NCBI GenBank assembly: GCA_023426375.1
Contig: JAFAAV010000003.1
Location: forward strand, 1-49,957
DNA length: 49,957 bases
Direction: 5' to 3'
Origin: Actinomycetes bacterium
Lineage (GTDB): Bacteria; Actinomycetota; Actinomycetes; Actinomycetales; Micrococcaceae
A program made the position numbers and the translations under genes. Shown piece by piece: positions 9,090 to 16,496 of the stretch. Under the pieces are notes generated by a model. It had not been told where the DNA came from, ran no database searches, and worked only from the letters and a program-made list of their open reading frames with translations. Within the stretch, counting starts at the first letter, position 1, and each line of letters begins with the position of its first letter.

Positions 9090-10367
9090 TCAGAAGAGCC
9101 CGTCTCCGATGAATCCACCCTCCTCGCACCCGGGCGGAATCGCAAACACCGCCGAGCCGATGGGAACCGTCCAGGTGTTGAGCATGTCCATCTCGTCCAG
9201 TTTCTTCTGGATGGGGACGAACTGCTTGGTCGGATCCGATTGATACGACGCGAAGATCAGCCCCGTGTTGGACACTCCCCCACTGATATCGCCCGAGCGA
9301 CTCATACCGGAGGCATCCGCCACCGGAAGGTCGTAGTTGTACACCCTGCGGAAGATCTTCTCGTCCGGGTTGTCGGTGCGCGAGCGGCGGATGTGGCTGT
9401 AGGAAGCAATCACCGGGAACCCGAGCGGCCCCTTGGCCTCGAAGTCCGGTTCGTCGTGTTCCTTGGAACCGGTCAGAGGTGCGCCGTCGGCCAGTTTGCG
9501 GCCCACGGAATCCTCACGGGCGGGTGTGTCGGCCTCGTCCCAGGTGTCCAGGTTCATATGGATGCGGCGCAGCACCAGCGAGGTGCCGTTCTCGATCCAC
9601 GGTTCGAAACCGCCCTTCCCGTAGACCACTTTCTCGTGATCCTCTTCCCCCGGATACGGGTTCACGGTGCCATCCACCTGACCGAACAAGTTGCGCATGG
9701 TCTGGCCCGCGGGAGTTGCACCCACGGTGTTGCGGAAACCGTCCTGGATCCAGCGCACTTTCGCGAACGATCGGGAGTCCTTGAGCAGCACACGCTGGGC
9801 GTGCGCGAGGGTCAGCTTGTCGTCACAGCACAGCTGCAGCAACAGGTCGCCCTGGTTCCAGCGGTCCTGCAACTGGTCGATGTCGAAGGCCGGGAGCGGT
9901 TTCAGCCATTCGGGTGCCTTCGACGAGTCGATGAGCGACATGGCCTTCGGTCCGAATCCGAACGTGACCGTGAGCCGCGACGGGTTCTCCGCGAGCCACG
10001 GTTCCTGATCCCACATCGGGGCGCGGCCCTGGGTGAGCGCGGCGGCGGCGTCGCTGAGCACGCGAAGCATACGCCGTAGGGAATTTTTGCTCGCGCCCTT
10101 GTTGAGGTCCAGCGCGATGAACGCGCTGAAGGCCTGCGGCAGCGTGGCGACGCCGGCCTGGCGGGCGCCGTGGAACGGTTCGACCTGCAATCCGTGACGG
10201 GCGGCGTCGGAATGATCGGCGGTGGGATCCTCCGTGGCCCCGAGGGCCTCGTTCAGACCCACTGCCGAGGCCGCGCCGATGCCGGTGACGCCCGCACCGG
10301 CGACCGCTCCGATCAGGAGCGATCGCCGCTGCAGGCCCTCACGACGAGGGGTCTCGTCAGTGCTCAT
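9090..10367 (-). CDS. Tat-exported Dyp-type haem peroxidase (EfeB/DtpA-like)
   Basis: A 425-residue secreted haem peroxidase. The N-terminus has a twin-arginine signal (RRSLLIG at residues 14-20, then a long Ala/Gly-rich hydrophobic stretch). The family GxxDG motif appears as GQVDGTVNP, and the proximal haem histidine is in ASYSHIRRSRT. ATG at 10367 is chosen over the upstream in-frame start at 10439 because it puts the Tat signal at the N-terminus; it overlaps the end of the PCu(A)C gene by 11 bases, suggesting coupling. In Streptomyces the DyP enzyme DtpA is encoded near copper chaperones and supports cuproenzyme maturation; EfeB works in iron uptake. The copper neighbours favour a DtpA-like role. 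Confidence 0.93.
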   Translation of the reverse strand: MSTDETPRREGLQRRSLLIGAVAGAGVTGIGAASAVGLNEALGATEDPTADHSDAARHGLQVEPFHGARQAGVATLPQAFSAFIALDLNKGASKNSLRRMLRVLSDAAAALTQGRAPMWDQEPWLAENPSRLTVTFGFGPKAMSLIDSSKAPEWLKPLPAFDIDQLQDRWNQGDLLLQLCCDDKLTLAHAQRVLLKDSRSFAKVRWIQDGFRNTVGATPAGQTMRNLFGQVDGTVNPYPGEEDHEKVVYGKGGFEPWIENGTSLVLRRIHMNLDTWDEADTPAREDSVGRKLADGAPLTGSKEHDEPDFEAKGPLGFPVIASYSHIRRSRTDNPDEKIFRRVYNYDLPVADASGMSRSGDISGGVSNTGLIFASYQSDPTKQFVPIQKKLDEMDMLNTWTVPIGSAVFAIPPGCEEGGFIGDGLF

Positions 10368-11022
10368 GACATTCCGGAAGGGCCGAAGACTCCGGGCTGG
10401 GCATCTCGGAGTGCTCGCCGTGCCCGCCGTGTTCCTCACCCGGCGCGTAGTGCTCCTGCGCTCCGGCGTAGTCGCGCACGGGCACCGTGATCTCCTGGGT
10501 CCGGTCGTTGTCGAAGCCCAGTTCCAGCGTCAGGTCCGTACCCGACTTCACTGCGCACTGCAGCTCCATGAGCATCATGTGATCGCCACCGGGTTCGAGC
10601 GTCTTGGTCTCACCGGGTGCGATCTCGAAGCCGCCCTCGACCCGCTTCATTTCGGTGGAGCCGGTTTGGTCGTTCATCACGGTTTCGTGCAGCTCGGCCA
10701 CACCCGCGACCCCAGAGGCGTCGATCGCCTCGAGCGTGACGGACTGGTCACCGCTGTTCGTGAGCGAGCCGAACACGGAGGTCATGTTGGAGTCTGCGGC
10801 CTTGGCCCAGCCGTCGGCCAGTTCCACGACCTGCTCGGTTCCAGCGTTGTCCTCCGCCGACGACGCCGCCGGGGCTTGCGTTTCGTCGCTCGCCTGGTTG
10901 CCGTCGGCCGAGCAGCCGGTGAGCGCGGTGATGGCCAGTCCAAGTGCGGCCAACGAGGTAACACCCCGGCGCATCACCGTGGGCAGCGAGGAGGAAGAAA
11001 ATTCAGTAGCTGTCTTCATCAT
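10357..11022 (-). CDS. PCu(A)C-family periplasmic copper chaperone lipoprotein
   Basis: A 221-residue lipoprotein. A hydrophobic signal leads to the lipobox LTGC at about residue 36, followed by a Ser/Ala/Asp linker. The copper-binding pattern of the family is present: HETVM, a later Met (TEMKRVEGG), then GGDHMMLM, matching H(x)nM...HxM. The C-terminal 30 residues add a His/Met-rich tail (HYAPGEEHGGHGEHSEM, then CHEH) that could hold further copper. PCu(A)C proteins deliver Cu(I) to cytochrome oxidase and other cuproenzymes. CopC is encoded 30 bases upstream and the DyP peroxidase overlaps downstream. Confidence 0.93.
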   Translation of the reverse strand: MMKTATEFSSSSLPTVMRRGVTSLAALGLAITALTGCSADGNQASDETQAPAASSAEDNAGTEQVVELADGWAKAADSNMTSVFGSLTNSGDQSVTLEAIDASGVAGVAELHETVMNDQTGSTEMKRVEGGFEIAPGETKTLEPGGDHMMLMELQCAVKSGTDLTLELGFDNDRTQEITVPVRDYAGAQEHYAPGEEHGGHGEHSEMPSPESSALPECHEH

Positions 11023-11052
11023 CAGTTCCTTGTCCTGTGTCCCTAGTCCGTG

Positions 11053-11724
11053 TCAGTGCTGCTTGCGGCGGGTGGCCAGAACGAGCACCACGATGAGCAG
11101 TGCCAGGGCACCCACCCCGCCGACCACGGGGATCAACCAACCGGGAGTACCGGAATCACCGGCGGGCTCTGCGGCCTCGGTCGCGGTGTCATTGTCTGCG
11201 CTGGTGGGGGCAGCCGATGCCTCTTGAGTGGGACCCTGACCGGCCTGGTCCCCGGCGCCCGTGCCCACGGTGTATTCGTAAGTTCCCTCAATGGGGTGAC
11301 CGTCCTCGGAGACCACGCGCCACACCACGGTGTAGGTCTCGTCCTCGGTGGAGCCGGGGTTGCTCAGCGGCTGAATCACGCGCTGACGCTCCACGGTGGA
11401 TTCCTGGGCGACCAAGGATTCGCCGCTGGAATCCGTTACCCGGACCTCTCGCCCGATGTCCATGATGTTGCCGGAGAAGGTCAACGTCAGTGAATCAGGG
11501 GAAGCATCCAGGGAAGCTCCGGATTCGGGATCGGTACTGATCAGCTCGTCGTGGGCGGCCGCGGGCTGGGCCGTGCCCACCAGAACCAAGAGGGCAGTGA
11601 GCACCGCGAGCAGTACTTCGGCTAGCGGACGGCGGTCGGAAGTTGCGTGGGCAACCGCGCCGGGCGGCGTCGTCCGTGCGGACGGCTCGGCGGGAACAGG
11701 GGTTGGTGCATCAAAAGTGTGCAT
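11053..11724 (-). CDS. CopC-domain copper-binding protein, membrane-anchored
   Basis: A 223-residue exported protein. A signal sequence (AEVLLAVLTALLVLVGTAQPAAA) ends just before HDELISTDPESG, so the mature protein begins with His1, the usual Cu(II) ligand of CopC. The second typical copper region, VSEDGHPIEGTYEYTVG, is also present. An Ala/Thr/Glu-rich linker leads to a C-terminal transmembrane helix (WLIPVVGGVGALALLIVVLVL) and a basic tail, so the domain is tethered to the outer face of the membrane. The Met-start N-terminus is long for a signal (about 30 residues before the hydrophobic core), so a later start is possible. Confidence 0.9.
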   Translation of the reverse strand: MHTFDAPTPVPAEPSARTTPPGAVAHATSDRRPLAEVLLAVLTALLVLVGTAQPAAAHDELISTDPESGASLDASPDSLTLTFSGNIMDIGREVRVTDSSGESLVAQESTVERQRVIQPLSNPGSTEDETYTVVWRVVSEDGHPIEGTYEYTVGTGAGDQAGQGPTQEASAAPTSADNDTATEAAEPAGDSGTPGWLIPVVGGVGALALLIVVLVLATRRKQH

Positions 11725-11844
11725 GGAATTCTCCTGCGTCTCGGACGCATAGGTGCCGCGGAAAGCGACATGAAGCGAAAAGTGAAGAATGGCCGTGACG
11801 GCACTTCCGGTTCCGCCGCAGCGCCGAATACCAGCGCTGAAGAA

Positions 11845-12462
11845 TTACGCGAAGACCGGGGCCGTCCCACGCACGGGCGGCCCCCTGAAACCATGCACCA
11901 CCGGCAACAACAACTGGTCGGAGAGCGCGCGAGGAGAGGTCCACGCGATCCGGCGCGGCACCGTACGAATCACGGGCAACACGGGAACGCTCACCCACGC
12001 GAGAACGCGCAGCGACACGGCGTCGATCAGCCGTACTGCGGCGACCTCACCGTGGCGCAACAGCGCATAGGTTGCGGTAGCGGCGATCACGTGCGCGGCG
12101 AACATCCCCGCACCGCGGTGGGCCAACTCCGGCGCCATGGCCACGACGAGCTGCGGCGAGCTTTCGGCCGCCGCACCCGTGACGTGGTGGGTGTGATCCA
12201 CCGCGGTGATCCCATGGCCGGACTGGGCGAACAACCAGTGGAGAATTCCCTGGCTCGCCACCACCGCGGCGGCGATGCTCACGCGAGACAACACCCGACC
12301 CGCGAGCAGCATGCACACGGGCGCGGCCAGTGCGGCCGAAAGCAGCATCAGGATGACCGGAGGCCACGTGCCGTCAACGGCGGCGTGGGAGGCAGCACCC
12401 AGACCGGTGGCGATCAGGGACGCGCCCCAACCCCGGGCAAGACGGCGCGCACGCGAACTCAC
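11845..12462 (-). CDS. Polytopic membrane protein of unknown function, first gene of the copper island
   Basis: A 205-residue protein starting at GTG 12462 with GGAGG seven bases upstream. It has about four hydrophobic segments. Several histidines sit within or beside the helices (ILHWLF, SGHGITAVDHTHHV, ELAHRGAGMFAAHVIAA), which would suit a metal-binding or metal-channel role. It lies directly upstream of copC on the same strand after a 120-base gap and downstream of an inverted repeat overlapping its likely promoter. No family is recognised; a copper role is inferred from place and histidines only. Confidence 0.6.
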   Translation of the reverse strand: MSSRARRLARGWGASLIATGLGAASHAAVDGTWPPVILMLLSAALAAPVCMLLAGRVLSRVSIAAAVVASQGILHWLFAQSGHGITAVDHTHHVTGAAAESSPQLVVAMAPELAHRGAGMFAAHVIAATATYALLRHGEVAAVRLIDAVSLRVLAWVSVPVLPVIRTVPRRIAWTSPRALSDQLLLPVVHGFRGPPVRGTAPVFA

Positions 12463-12494
12463 CGCACACCTCCGGGGATCTGATCAGCAAATAA

Positions 12495-12527
12495 ATTCCC
12501 CTCCATTATGCGCGTGAACCGGGGAAT
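12495..12527 (-). promoter_or_regulatory. Inverted repeat over the presumed promoter of the copper island
   Basis: ATTCCCC (12495-12501) and GGGGAAT (12521-12527) form perfect 7-base arms around a 19-base spacer that contains ATAATG, a -10-like element on the minus strand. A G/C-rich arm pair over a promoter would suit a metal-responsive repressor such as CsoR, but the match to a known CsoR site is not exact. Confidence 0.35.
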
Positions 12528-12546
12528 CCACGAACTCGGGAACGAA

Positions 12547-12583
12547 CAAGGGACCGCCCACGAAAAACGTGGACGGTCCCTTG
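12547..12583 (-). terminator. Terminator after hup
   Basis: A 16-base stem (12547-12562 with 12568-12583) with one C-A mismatch and an AAAAA loop on the plus strand. It lies 36 bases past the hup stop on the minus strand and should end the rpmB-rpmG-rpsN-hup transcription unit before the copper genes. Confidence 0.8.
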
Positions 12584-12618
12584 AACTAACACGAGCGTGA
12601 CGCCCGCGCAGGCTTACC

Positions 12619-12903
12619 TCACTTGGAGGAAACAGCAGCCTTCAGCTTGGAGCCAGCGGTCAGCTTGACGCCGTGGCCGGCCGGAATCTGAATGGTCTCA
12701 CCGGTCTGCGGGTTGCGGCCCTGGCGAGCGGCACGGTCGGTGCGCTCGACGGACATCCAACCCGGGATGGTGATCTTCTCGCCGTTGGAAACGGAGCTCT
12801 CGAAGACCTGGAACATTGCATCCAGGACGCCGTTGACGGCGGCCTGAGTGGTGCCGGCTTTCTCGGCAACCTCGGCAACGAGTTCGCTGCGGTTCTTAGC
12901 CAT
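12619..12903 (-). CDS. hup: HU-family nucleoid DNA-binding protein
   Basis: A 94-residue histone-like protein of standard length. It begins MAKNRSELVAEVAEKAGTTQ, and the DNA-grasping arm contains GRNPQTGETIQIPAG, the HU signature. It should bend and compact DNA as a dimer. A strong AGGAGG ribosome site precedes ATG 12903. It lies 78 bases after rpsN on the same strand and is followed by a clear terminator; it may share the ribosomal-protein transcript or have its own promoter in the 78-base gap, where no convincing -35/-10 pair was seen. There is no long Lys/Ala-rich tail as in mycobacterial HupB. Confidence 0.96.
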   Translation of the reverse strand: MAKNRSELVAEVAEKAGTTQAAVNGVLDAMFQVFESSVSNGEKITIPGWMSVERTDRAARQGRNPQTGETIQIPAGHGVKLTAGSKLKAAVSSK

Positions 12904-12981
12904 GTGCTTGTCCTCCTGGACTTAATTGGCGTTCTCTATGGAAATAGGGAGCATACGCGCCCAGTGCTTCCGAGTGAGAAA

Positions 12982-13287
12982 TTACCAGCTCGACTTGGAG
13001 ATACCCGGCAATTCGCCGCGGTGAGCCATTTCGCGGAAGCGAACACGGGAGATTCCGAATCGCTGGAAAGTACCGCGGGGACGGCCATCGATCTGGTCAC
13101 GGTTACGAACGCGGATGGGAGAAGCGTCGCGGGGGAGCTTCTGCAGACCCAGGCGAGCCTCTTCGCGAGCCTCCGGGGTTGCGTTCTCATCCACGAGAGT
13201 CTTCTTCAGCTCTGCGCGCTTAGCGGCGTAGCGCTCGACGATGACCTTGCGCTGCTCGTTCTTGGCGATCTTGGACTTCTTTGCCAT
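12982..13287 (-). CDS. rpsN: 30S ribosomal protein S14, cysteine-free form
   Basis: A 101-residue S14 beginning MAKKSKIAKNEQRKVIVERY and ending GELPGISKSSW, the typical end of the long S14 type. It has no cysteines, so it lacks the zinc ribbon of the short form. It assembles into the head of the small subunit. It follows rpmG by 4 bases and rpmB-rpmG further upstream. Such cysteine-free paralogues often replace zinc-binding versions under zinc limitation, but no convincing Zur box was seen upstream of this cluster. Confidence 0.97.
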   Translation of the reverse strand: MAKKSKIAKNEQRKVIVERYAAKRAELKKTLVDENATPEAREEARLGLQKLPRDASPIRVRNRDQIDGRPRGTFQRFGISRVRFREMAHRGELPGISKSSW

Positions 13288-13291
13288 GGAT

Positions 13292-13459
13292 TTAGCGCTC
13301 CTCGCGGAAATCGACGTGCTTACGAACCACCGGGTCGTACTTCTTCATGACCATGCGGTCAGGATTGTTACGGCGGTTCTTACGGGTTACGTAGGTGAAG
13401 CCGGTACCTGCGGTGGACTTCAGCTTGATGATGGGACGTACGTCCTTGTCCTTAGCCAT
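13292..13459 (-). CDS. rpmG: 50S ribosomal protein L33, cysteine-free form
   Basis: A 55-residue L33 (MAKDKDVRPIIKLKSTAGTG, ending VDFREER). The start at ATG 13459 is set by family length; the frame stays open further upstream. It contains no cysteine pairs, so it is the zinc-independent type. It begins one base after the rpmB stop and is followed closely by rpsN, showing a tight operon. Confidence 0.97.
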   Translation of the reverse strand: MAKDKDVRPIIKLKSTAGTGFTYVTRKNRRNNPDRMVMKKYDPVVRKHVDFREER

Positions 13460-13460
13460 C

Positions 13461-13697
13461 TCAGATCTTCTCCCCACGTGCAATGAGCTCGTTAACCACG
13501 GAGTCGATGCCGCGAGCATCGATCACCTTGATGCCCTTGGCGCTCAGGTTGAGCGTGACGTTGCGACGCAACGAGGGCACCCAGTAACGCTTCTTCTGGA
13601 TGTTCGGGTTCCACCGGCGCTTGGTGCGGCGGTGCGAGTGCGAGATGCTGTGTCCAAAGCCCGGCTGAGCTCCGGTCACCTGGCAGTGCGCTGCCAT
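13461..13697 (-). CDS. rpmB: 50S ribosomal protein L28
   Basis: A 78-residue L28 (MAAHCQVTGAQPGFGHSISH, with the RRTKRRWNPNIQKKRYW core). It has one cysteine and not the paired CxxC motifs of zinc-binding L28. GGAGGAG precedes ATG 13697 at a good distance. It is the first certain gene of the rpmB-rpmG-rpsN-(hup) unit. The nearest convincing promoter is about 240 bases upstream at 13940-13968, leaving a long leader that contains a possible 42-codon frame. Confidence 0.97.
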   Translation of the reverse strand: MAAHCQVTGAQPGFGHSISHSHRRTKRRWNPNIQKKRYWVPSLRRNVTLNLSAKGIKVIDARGIDSVVNELIARGEKI

Positions 13698-13797
13698 AGT
13701 GTTCTCCTCCAATGTCCAATGTCGACGAAATGACGGCACGCATGGTCGCTGTCAATGTTTTATGTTCACGCTGACAGCTGCGGCCAAGAGTGATCCG

Positions 13798-13926
13798 TCA
13801 CCTCAAGAAAATGCCACCGTTCGTGCGCTGGGCGGTGGTGCTCAATTGCCCCGCGTCAGTACCGGTCAGGGCACTCGCCACGACGAAGACGGTGAAGATC
13901 AGGCGCCGGTAGATGGACTCCACCAC
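13798..13926 (-). CDS. Possible small membrane/signal-bearing peptide upstream of rpmB
   Basis: GTG at 13926 (or 13923) opens a 42-codon frame ending TGA at 13798. The predicted product starts VESIYRRLIFTVFVVASALTG, a basic pair followed by a short hydrophobic helix, then a polar tail. The only ribosome-site-like element is AAGG about 9 bases before the GTG. A well-formed minus-strand promoter ends about 14 bases upstream. It may be a real small protein, a leader peptide for the ribosomal-protein operon, or chance. No family was recognised. Confidence 0.3.
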   Translation of the reverse strand: MVESIYRRLIFTVFVVASALTGTDAGQLSTTAQRTNGGIFLR

Positions 13927-13939
13927 ACGACAACCTTAA

Positions 13940-13968
13940 ATTCTAGGCTTCTACGATCTCTCTCGCAA
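13940..13968 (-). promoter_or_regulatory. Sigma70-type promoter for the rpmB operon
   Basis: On the minus strand TTGCGA (13963-13968) and TAGAAT (13940-13945) are exactly 17 bases apart, close to the housekeeping consensus. The start point should be near 13933, giving rpmB a leader of about 235 bases. Confidence 0.6.
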
Positions 13969-14054
13969 ACTCAACGTTAAAAACGGTGCGATTGAGCGCA
14001 GGACTATCTTAGCGGTAGCCGCCCAAGGGGCAAACTCGAGCGCTTTTAACACGA

Positions 14055-14098
14055 GTTCGGGGTGCGCGCCGTCCATGACCCGGCGCACACCCCAGAAC
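14055..14098. other. Long GC-rich hairpin in the malQ-rpmB intergenic region
   Basis: A 13-base stem with one mismatch (14059-14071 with 14081-14093) and a 9-base loop, extended by four more pairs (GTTC with GAAC) past one bulged A. No run of U follows on either strand. It may end malQ transcription or form part of an RNA made from the adjacent iron-box region. Confidence 0.55.
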
Positions 14099-14132
14099 AC
14101 GTTGTGCGGTTCCCAACTCCTCACCCAGGAGA

Positions 14133-14156
14133 TTAGGTAAGACTAATCTAACCTAA
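14133..14156. promoter_or_regulatory. DtxR/IdeR-type iron box, apparently two overlapping sites
   Basis: TTAGGTAAGACTAATCTAA (14133-14151) matches the DtxR consensus TTAGGTTAGGCTAACCTAA at 16 of 19 positions. A second register at 14138-14156, ending CTAACCTAA, matches at 14 of 19. DtxR/IdeR represses iron-uptake genes when iron is plentiful. No iron gene is next to it: malQ ends on one side and rpmB starts 435 bases away on the other. The region 13698-14190 otherwise holds the promoter, hairpin and small frame described separately. Confidence 0.7.
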
Positions 14157-14190
14157 TTTTTCCAACGGGGGAACCCCTGATTTTCGATTG

Positions 14191-16419
14191 TTATTTTCCG
14201 CGCGGTTCCGCGATATCCCGGTGTTCCAGCGGCTCGGGAACGATCACTCCGGGTTCGCGGGAACGCGTCCCCAGAGTCTCGTTGACGGCCTTCACGAGCG
14301 CCCGAACTCGATCCATGCGGTTCAACTCCTCGAGCAGGACGTACATTCCTTGCCCGTCCGCCAACGGAACCCGCCAGTTGGGATATTCGTCACTCGTGCC
14401 CGGCTGGTTCTGAATCCGTCGCTCCCCCACCGCGTCCACCAGGGACACGTTGAACAGCATGGAAGGCGCGCGACCCAGGTAGCGGTACAACGCTTCGATC
14501 TTGGCTTCTTCGCTGCTGTCAGCGCCGTCCGGGAGCAGGCCGGCGGCCTCCACCGCCGTGAAGAACGTGTCGAGTTGCTGTTGGGCCTCTTTGCGTTCCT
14601 CCTCGGGGGAACGGGCGAGCAAGCCCAGGTCCTCGCGCAGCTTGAGCTGCACACCCTCCAGATAACCGGCAGTGGGCGGCAGGTCGTGCGTATTGACCGA
14701 CGCCATACACAGTTCGCGGTACTTGGACGGATCCAGCGGGTCGTCCCCGTCCATTTCGAACCACAGGATGGAGGTTCCCAACACACCCTTCTGCTCGAGG
14801 TACTGCCGCGCGCTGGGTTCCACGGTGCCCAGGTCCTCGCCGACCACCACCACGTCCGCCAGTTCTGCCTCGAGTGCCAACACACCCAGCATCGCCTCGT
14901 GGTCGTAGTACACGTATGCGCCCTCGGATGCCTGGTTGCCGTCAGGGATCCACCACAGCCGGAACAGACCGATCACGTGGTCGATGCGGATACCTCCGGC
15001 GTGACGGAAGATGTTGCGCAACATGTCCCGCCACGGCTGGTAGCCGGCCTCGGCGAGTCGCTGCGGGTGCCACGGGGGCTGGCTCCAGTTCTGACCGAGC
15101 TGGTTGTACATGTCCGCGGGAGCACCCACGCTCACACCACTGGCCATGGTGTCCTGCAGGGTCCACGCGTCCGCGCCGTTCTTGCTCACACCCACGGCCA
15201 GATCGTGCACCACACCGATGTCCATGCCCGCCCGGTGAGCTGCCCGCTGGGCCGCCTCGAGCTGCTCGTCCAGCAGCCACTGCAGCCACACGTAAAAGTT
15301 GATGCGCTTCTCGAGGCGCGTGCGAGCCTCCCGCGCGTAGGGCGCCTCCGGTGACGCGGCGCCGTGCTCCCATTCCGGAGAGTCCTCGCCGAGTTCCTCG
15401 CGCAGGGCGCACCACAGACCGAAGTCCTGTAGAGCTTGGCCCCCTCGAGCCACGAAGGCCGCGAACTGCTGCTGCCGGTACGGTGAGCGCCGCACGGTGA
15501 AGAGCAGGTCGAGGCTCTTGAGTTTCGCTTCGTAAGCGGGGTCGCGCTCGATGCTGCTCGGATCCAGCACGGTCTTGCGCTGCACCGCTGCGAGGTGCTC
15601 GACCACCTCGCGGTCGTTGGGGCGCAGGTACGCGAACTCGGCCACGTCCGTGATGCGCAGGTACAGCGGATTGAAGAAACGCCTGCTCGACGGCAGGTAT
15701 GGCGAGGGTTCGATGGGCGGCGTCGGCTCCGCGGCGTGCAGCGGGTTGATCAGCACGTAGTCCGCGCCCTGGGTGCCGCTGATGGCGGCCAGGGACGCCA
15801 GATCGGACAGATCCCCCACACCCCACGAACGTGAGGACATCACCGAGTACAGCTGTGCCATGTAGCCCCAGCGGCGCTGTCCGCGCAGTTTGTCGGTCGT
15901 GTTCAACCGCTGCGGCGTCACCGCCAGGTAGATCGATTCGGGCTGCCCGTCGTTGGTCTCCGGGCACTCGGCCTCCAGGCGGTACCAGCCCAGACCGAGG
16001 TCTTCAGGGAGTTTGTAGCGGCGCCGTTCCAGACTGACGCCATCGATCTCCCGGGTGTCCGACGACGCCGCCGCGCTCAGTTCGCGCGCCCGCTCCGGTT
16101 GGTCTTCCGGCCACAGCCGGACGCGTGCCTCCGAGCCCGCGGGAACGGTCACGTCCACTGTTGTGTAGGTCCCGATCTCGGTGATGACCACGGGGGGAAG
16201 CATGCGCCGCCAGGGGGCCTCCTCACGAACCCGGAGGCTGTCCTCGACCGCGGCCTCGGAGGAGACGTCCGCTCCCAGTGCGGTGAGCACCTTGCCGAGA
16301 GTCTCATCCGGAACCGTCTTGGGTTCACCGTCAAAACCTTGGTATTCGGTGGCCACGCCGTAGCGGGAAGCCAATGTTTGCAGTGAAGTCTCGCCTGAGT
16401 GTGATCCGCTGTCCGCCAT
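14191..16419 (-). CDS. malQ: 4-alpha-glucanotransferase (amylomaltase)
   Basis: A 742-residue cytoplasmic GH77 enzyme that transfers alpha-1,4-glucan segments between maltodextrins. It has the long actinobacterial form with an N-terminal beta-rich domain of about 160 residues before the catalytic barrel. Visible motifs are RRWGYMAQLYSVMSSRSWGVGD at the barrel entry (first 20 residues RRWGYMAQLYSVMSSRSWGV), RIDHVIGLFRLWWIP with the catalytic-region Asp, GEDLGTVEPS with the catalytic-region Glu, and VNTHDLPPTAGY. It ends at the DtxR-box region. It would handle maltodextrins of the kind the window's sugar importer might supply, though it is 11 kb away. Confidence 0.96.
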   Translation of the reverse strand: MADSGSHSGETSLQTLASRYGVATEYQGFDGEPKTVPDETLGKVLTALGADVSSEAAVEDSLRVREEAPWRRMLPPVVITEIGTYTTVDVTVPAGSEARVRLWPEDQPERARELSAAASSDTREIDGVSLERRRYKLPEDLGLGWYRLEAECPETNDGQPESIYLAVTPQRLNTTDKLRGQRRWGYMAQLYSVMSSRSWGVGDLSDLASLAAISGTQGADYVLINPLHAAEPTPPIEPSPYLPSSRRFFNPLYLRITDVAEFAYLRPNDREVVEHLAAVQRKTVLDPSSIERDPAYEAKLKSLDLLFTVRRSPYRQQQFAAFVARGGQALQDFGLWCALREELGEDSPEWEHGAASPEAPYAREARTRLEKRINFYVWLQWLLDEQLEAAQRAAHRAGMDIGVVHDLAVGVSKNGADAWTLQDTMASGVSVGAPADMYNQLGQNWSQPPWHPQRLAEAGYQPWRDMLRNIFRHAGGIRIDHVIGLFRLWWIPDGNQASEGAYVYYDHEAMLGVLALEAELADVVVVGEDLGTVEPSARQYLEQKGVLGTSILWFEMDGDDPLDPSKYRELCMASVNTHDLPPTAGYLEGVQLKLREDLGLLARSPEEERKEAQQQLDTFFTAVEAAGLLPDGADSSEEAKIEALYRYLGRAPSMLFNVSLVDAVGERRIQNQPGTSDEYPNWRVPLADGQGMYVLLEELNRMDRVRALVKAVNETLGTRSREPGVIVPEPLEHRDIAEPRGK

Positions 16420-16496
16420 GGTTCCACTCTAATCAGCCGGGTGATGGTCCCCCGTACACATGACTTCCCCCGCTTACTCCGCCCGGGGTCGCGGGA

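Noticed and set aside
13698..13800. Zur operator before rpmB
   Set aside because: No close match to known actinobacterial Zur sites was found by eye on either strand.
13951..14076. A 41-residue minus-strand frame (MDGAHPELVLKALEF...) downstream of the iron box
   Set aside because: Its ATG lies in the loop of the long hairpin, no ribosome site precedes it, and it ends inside the rpmB promoter region.
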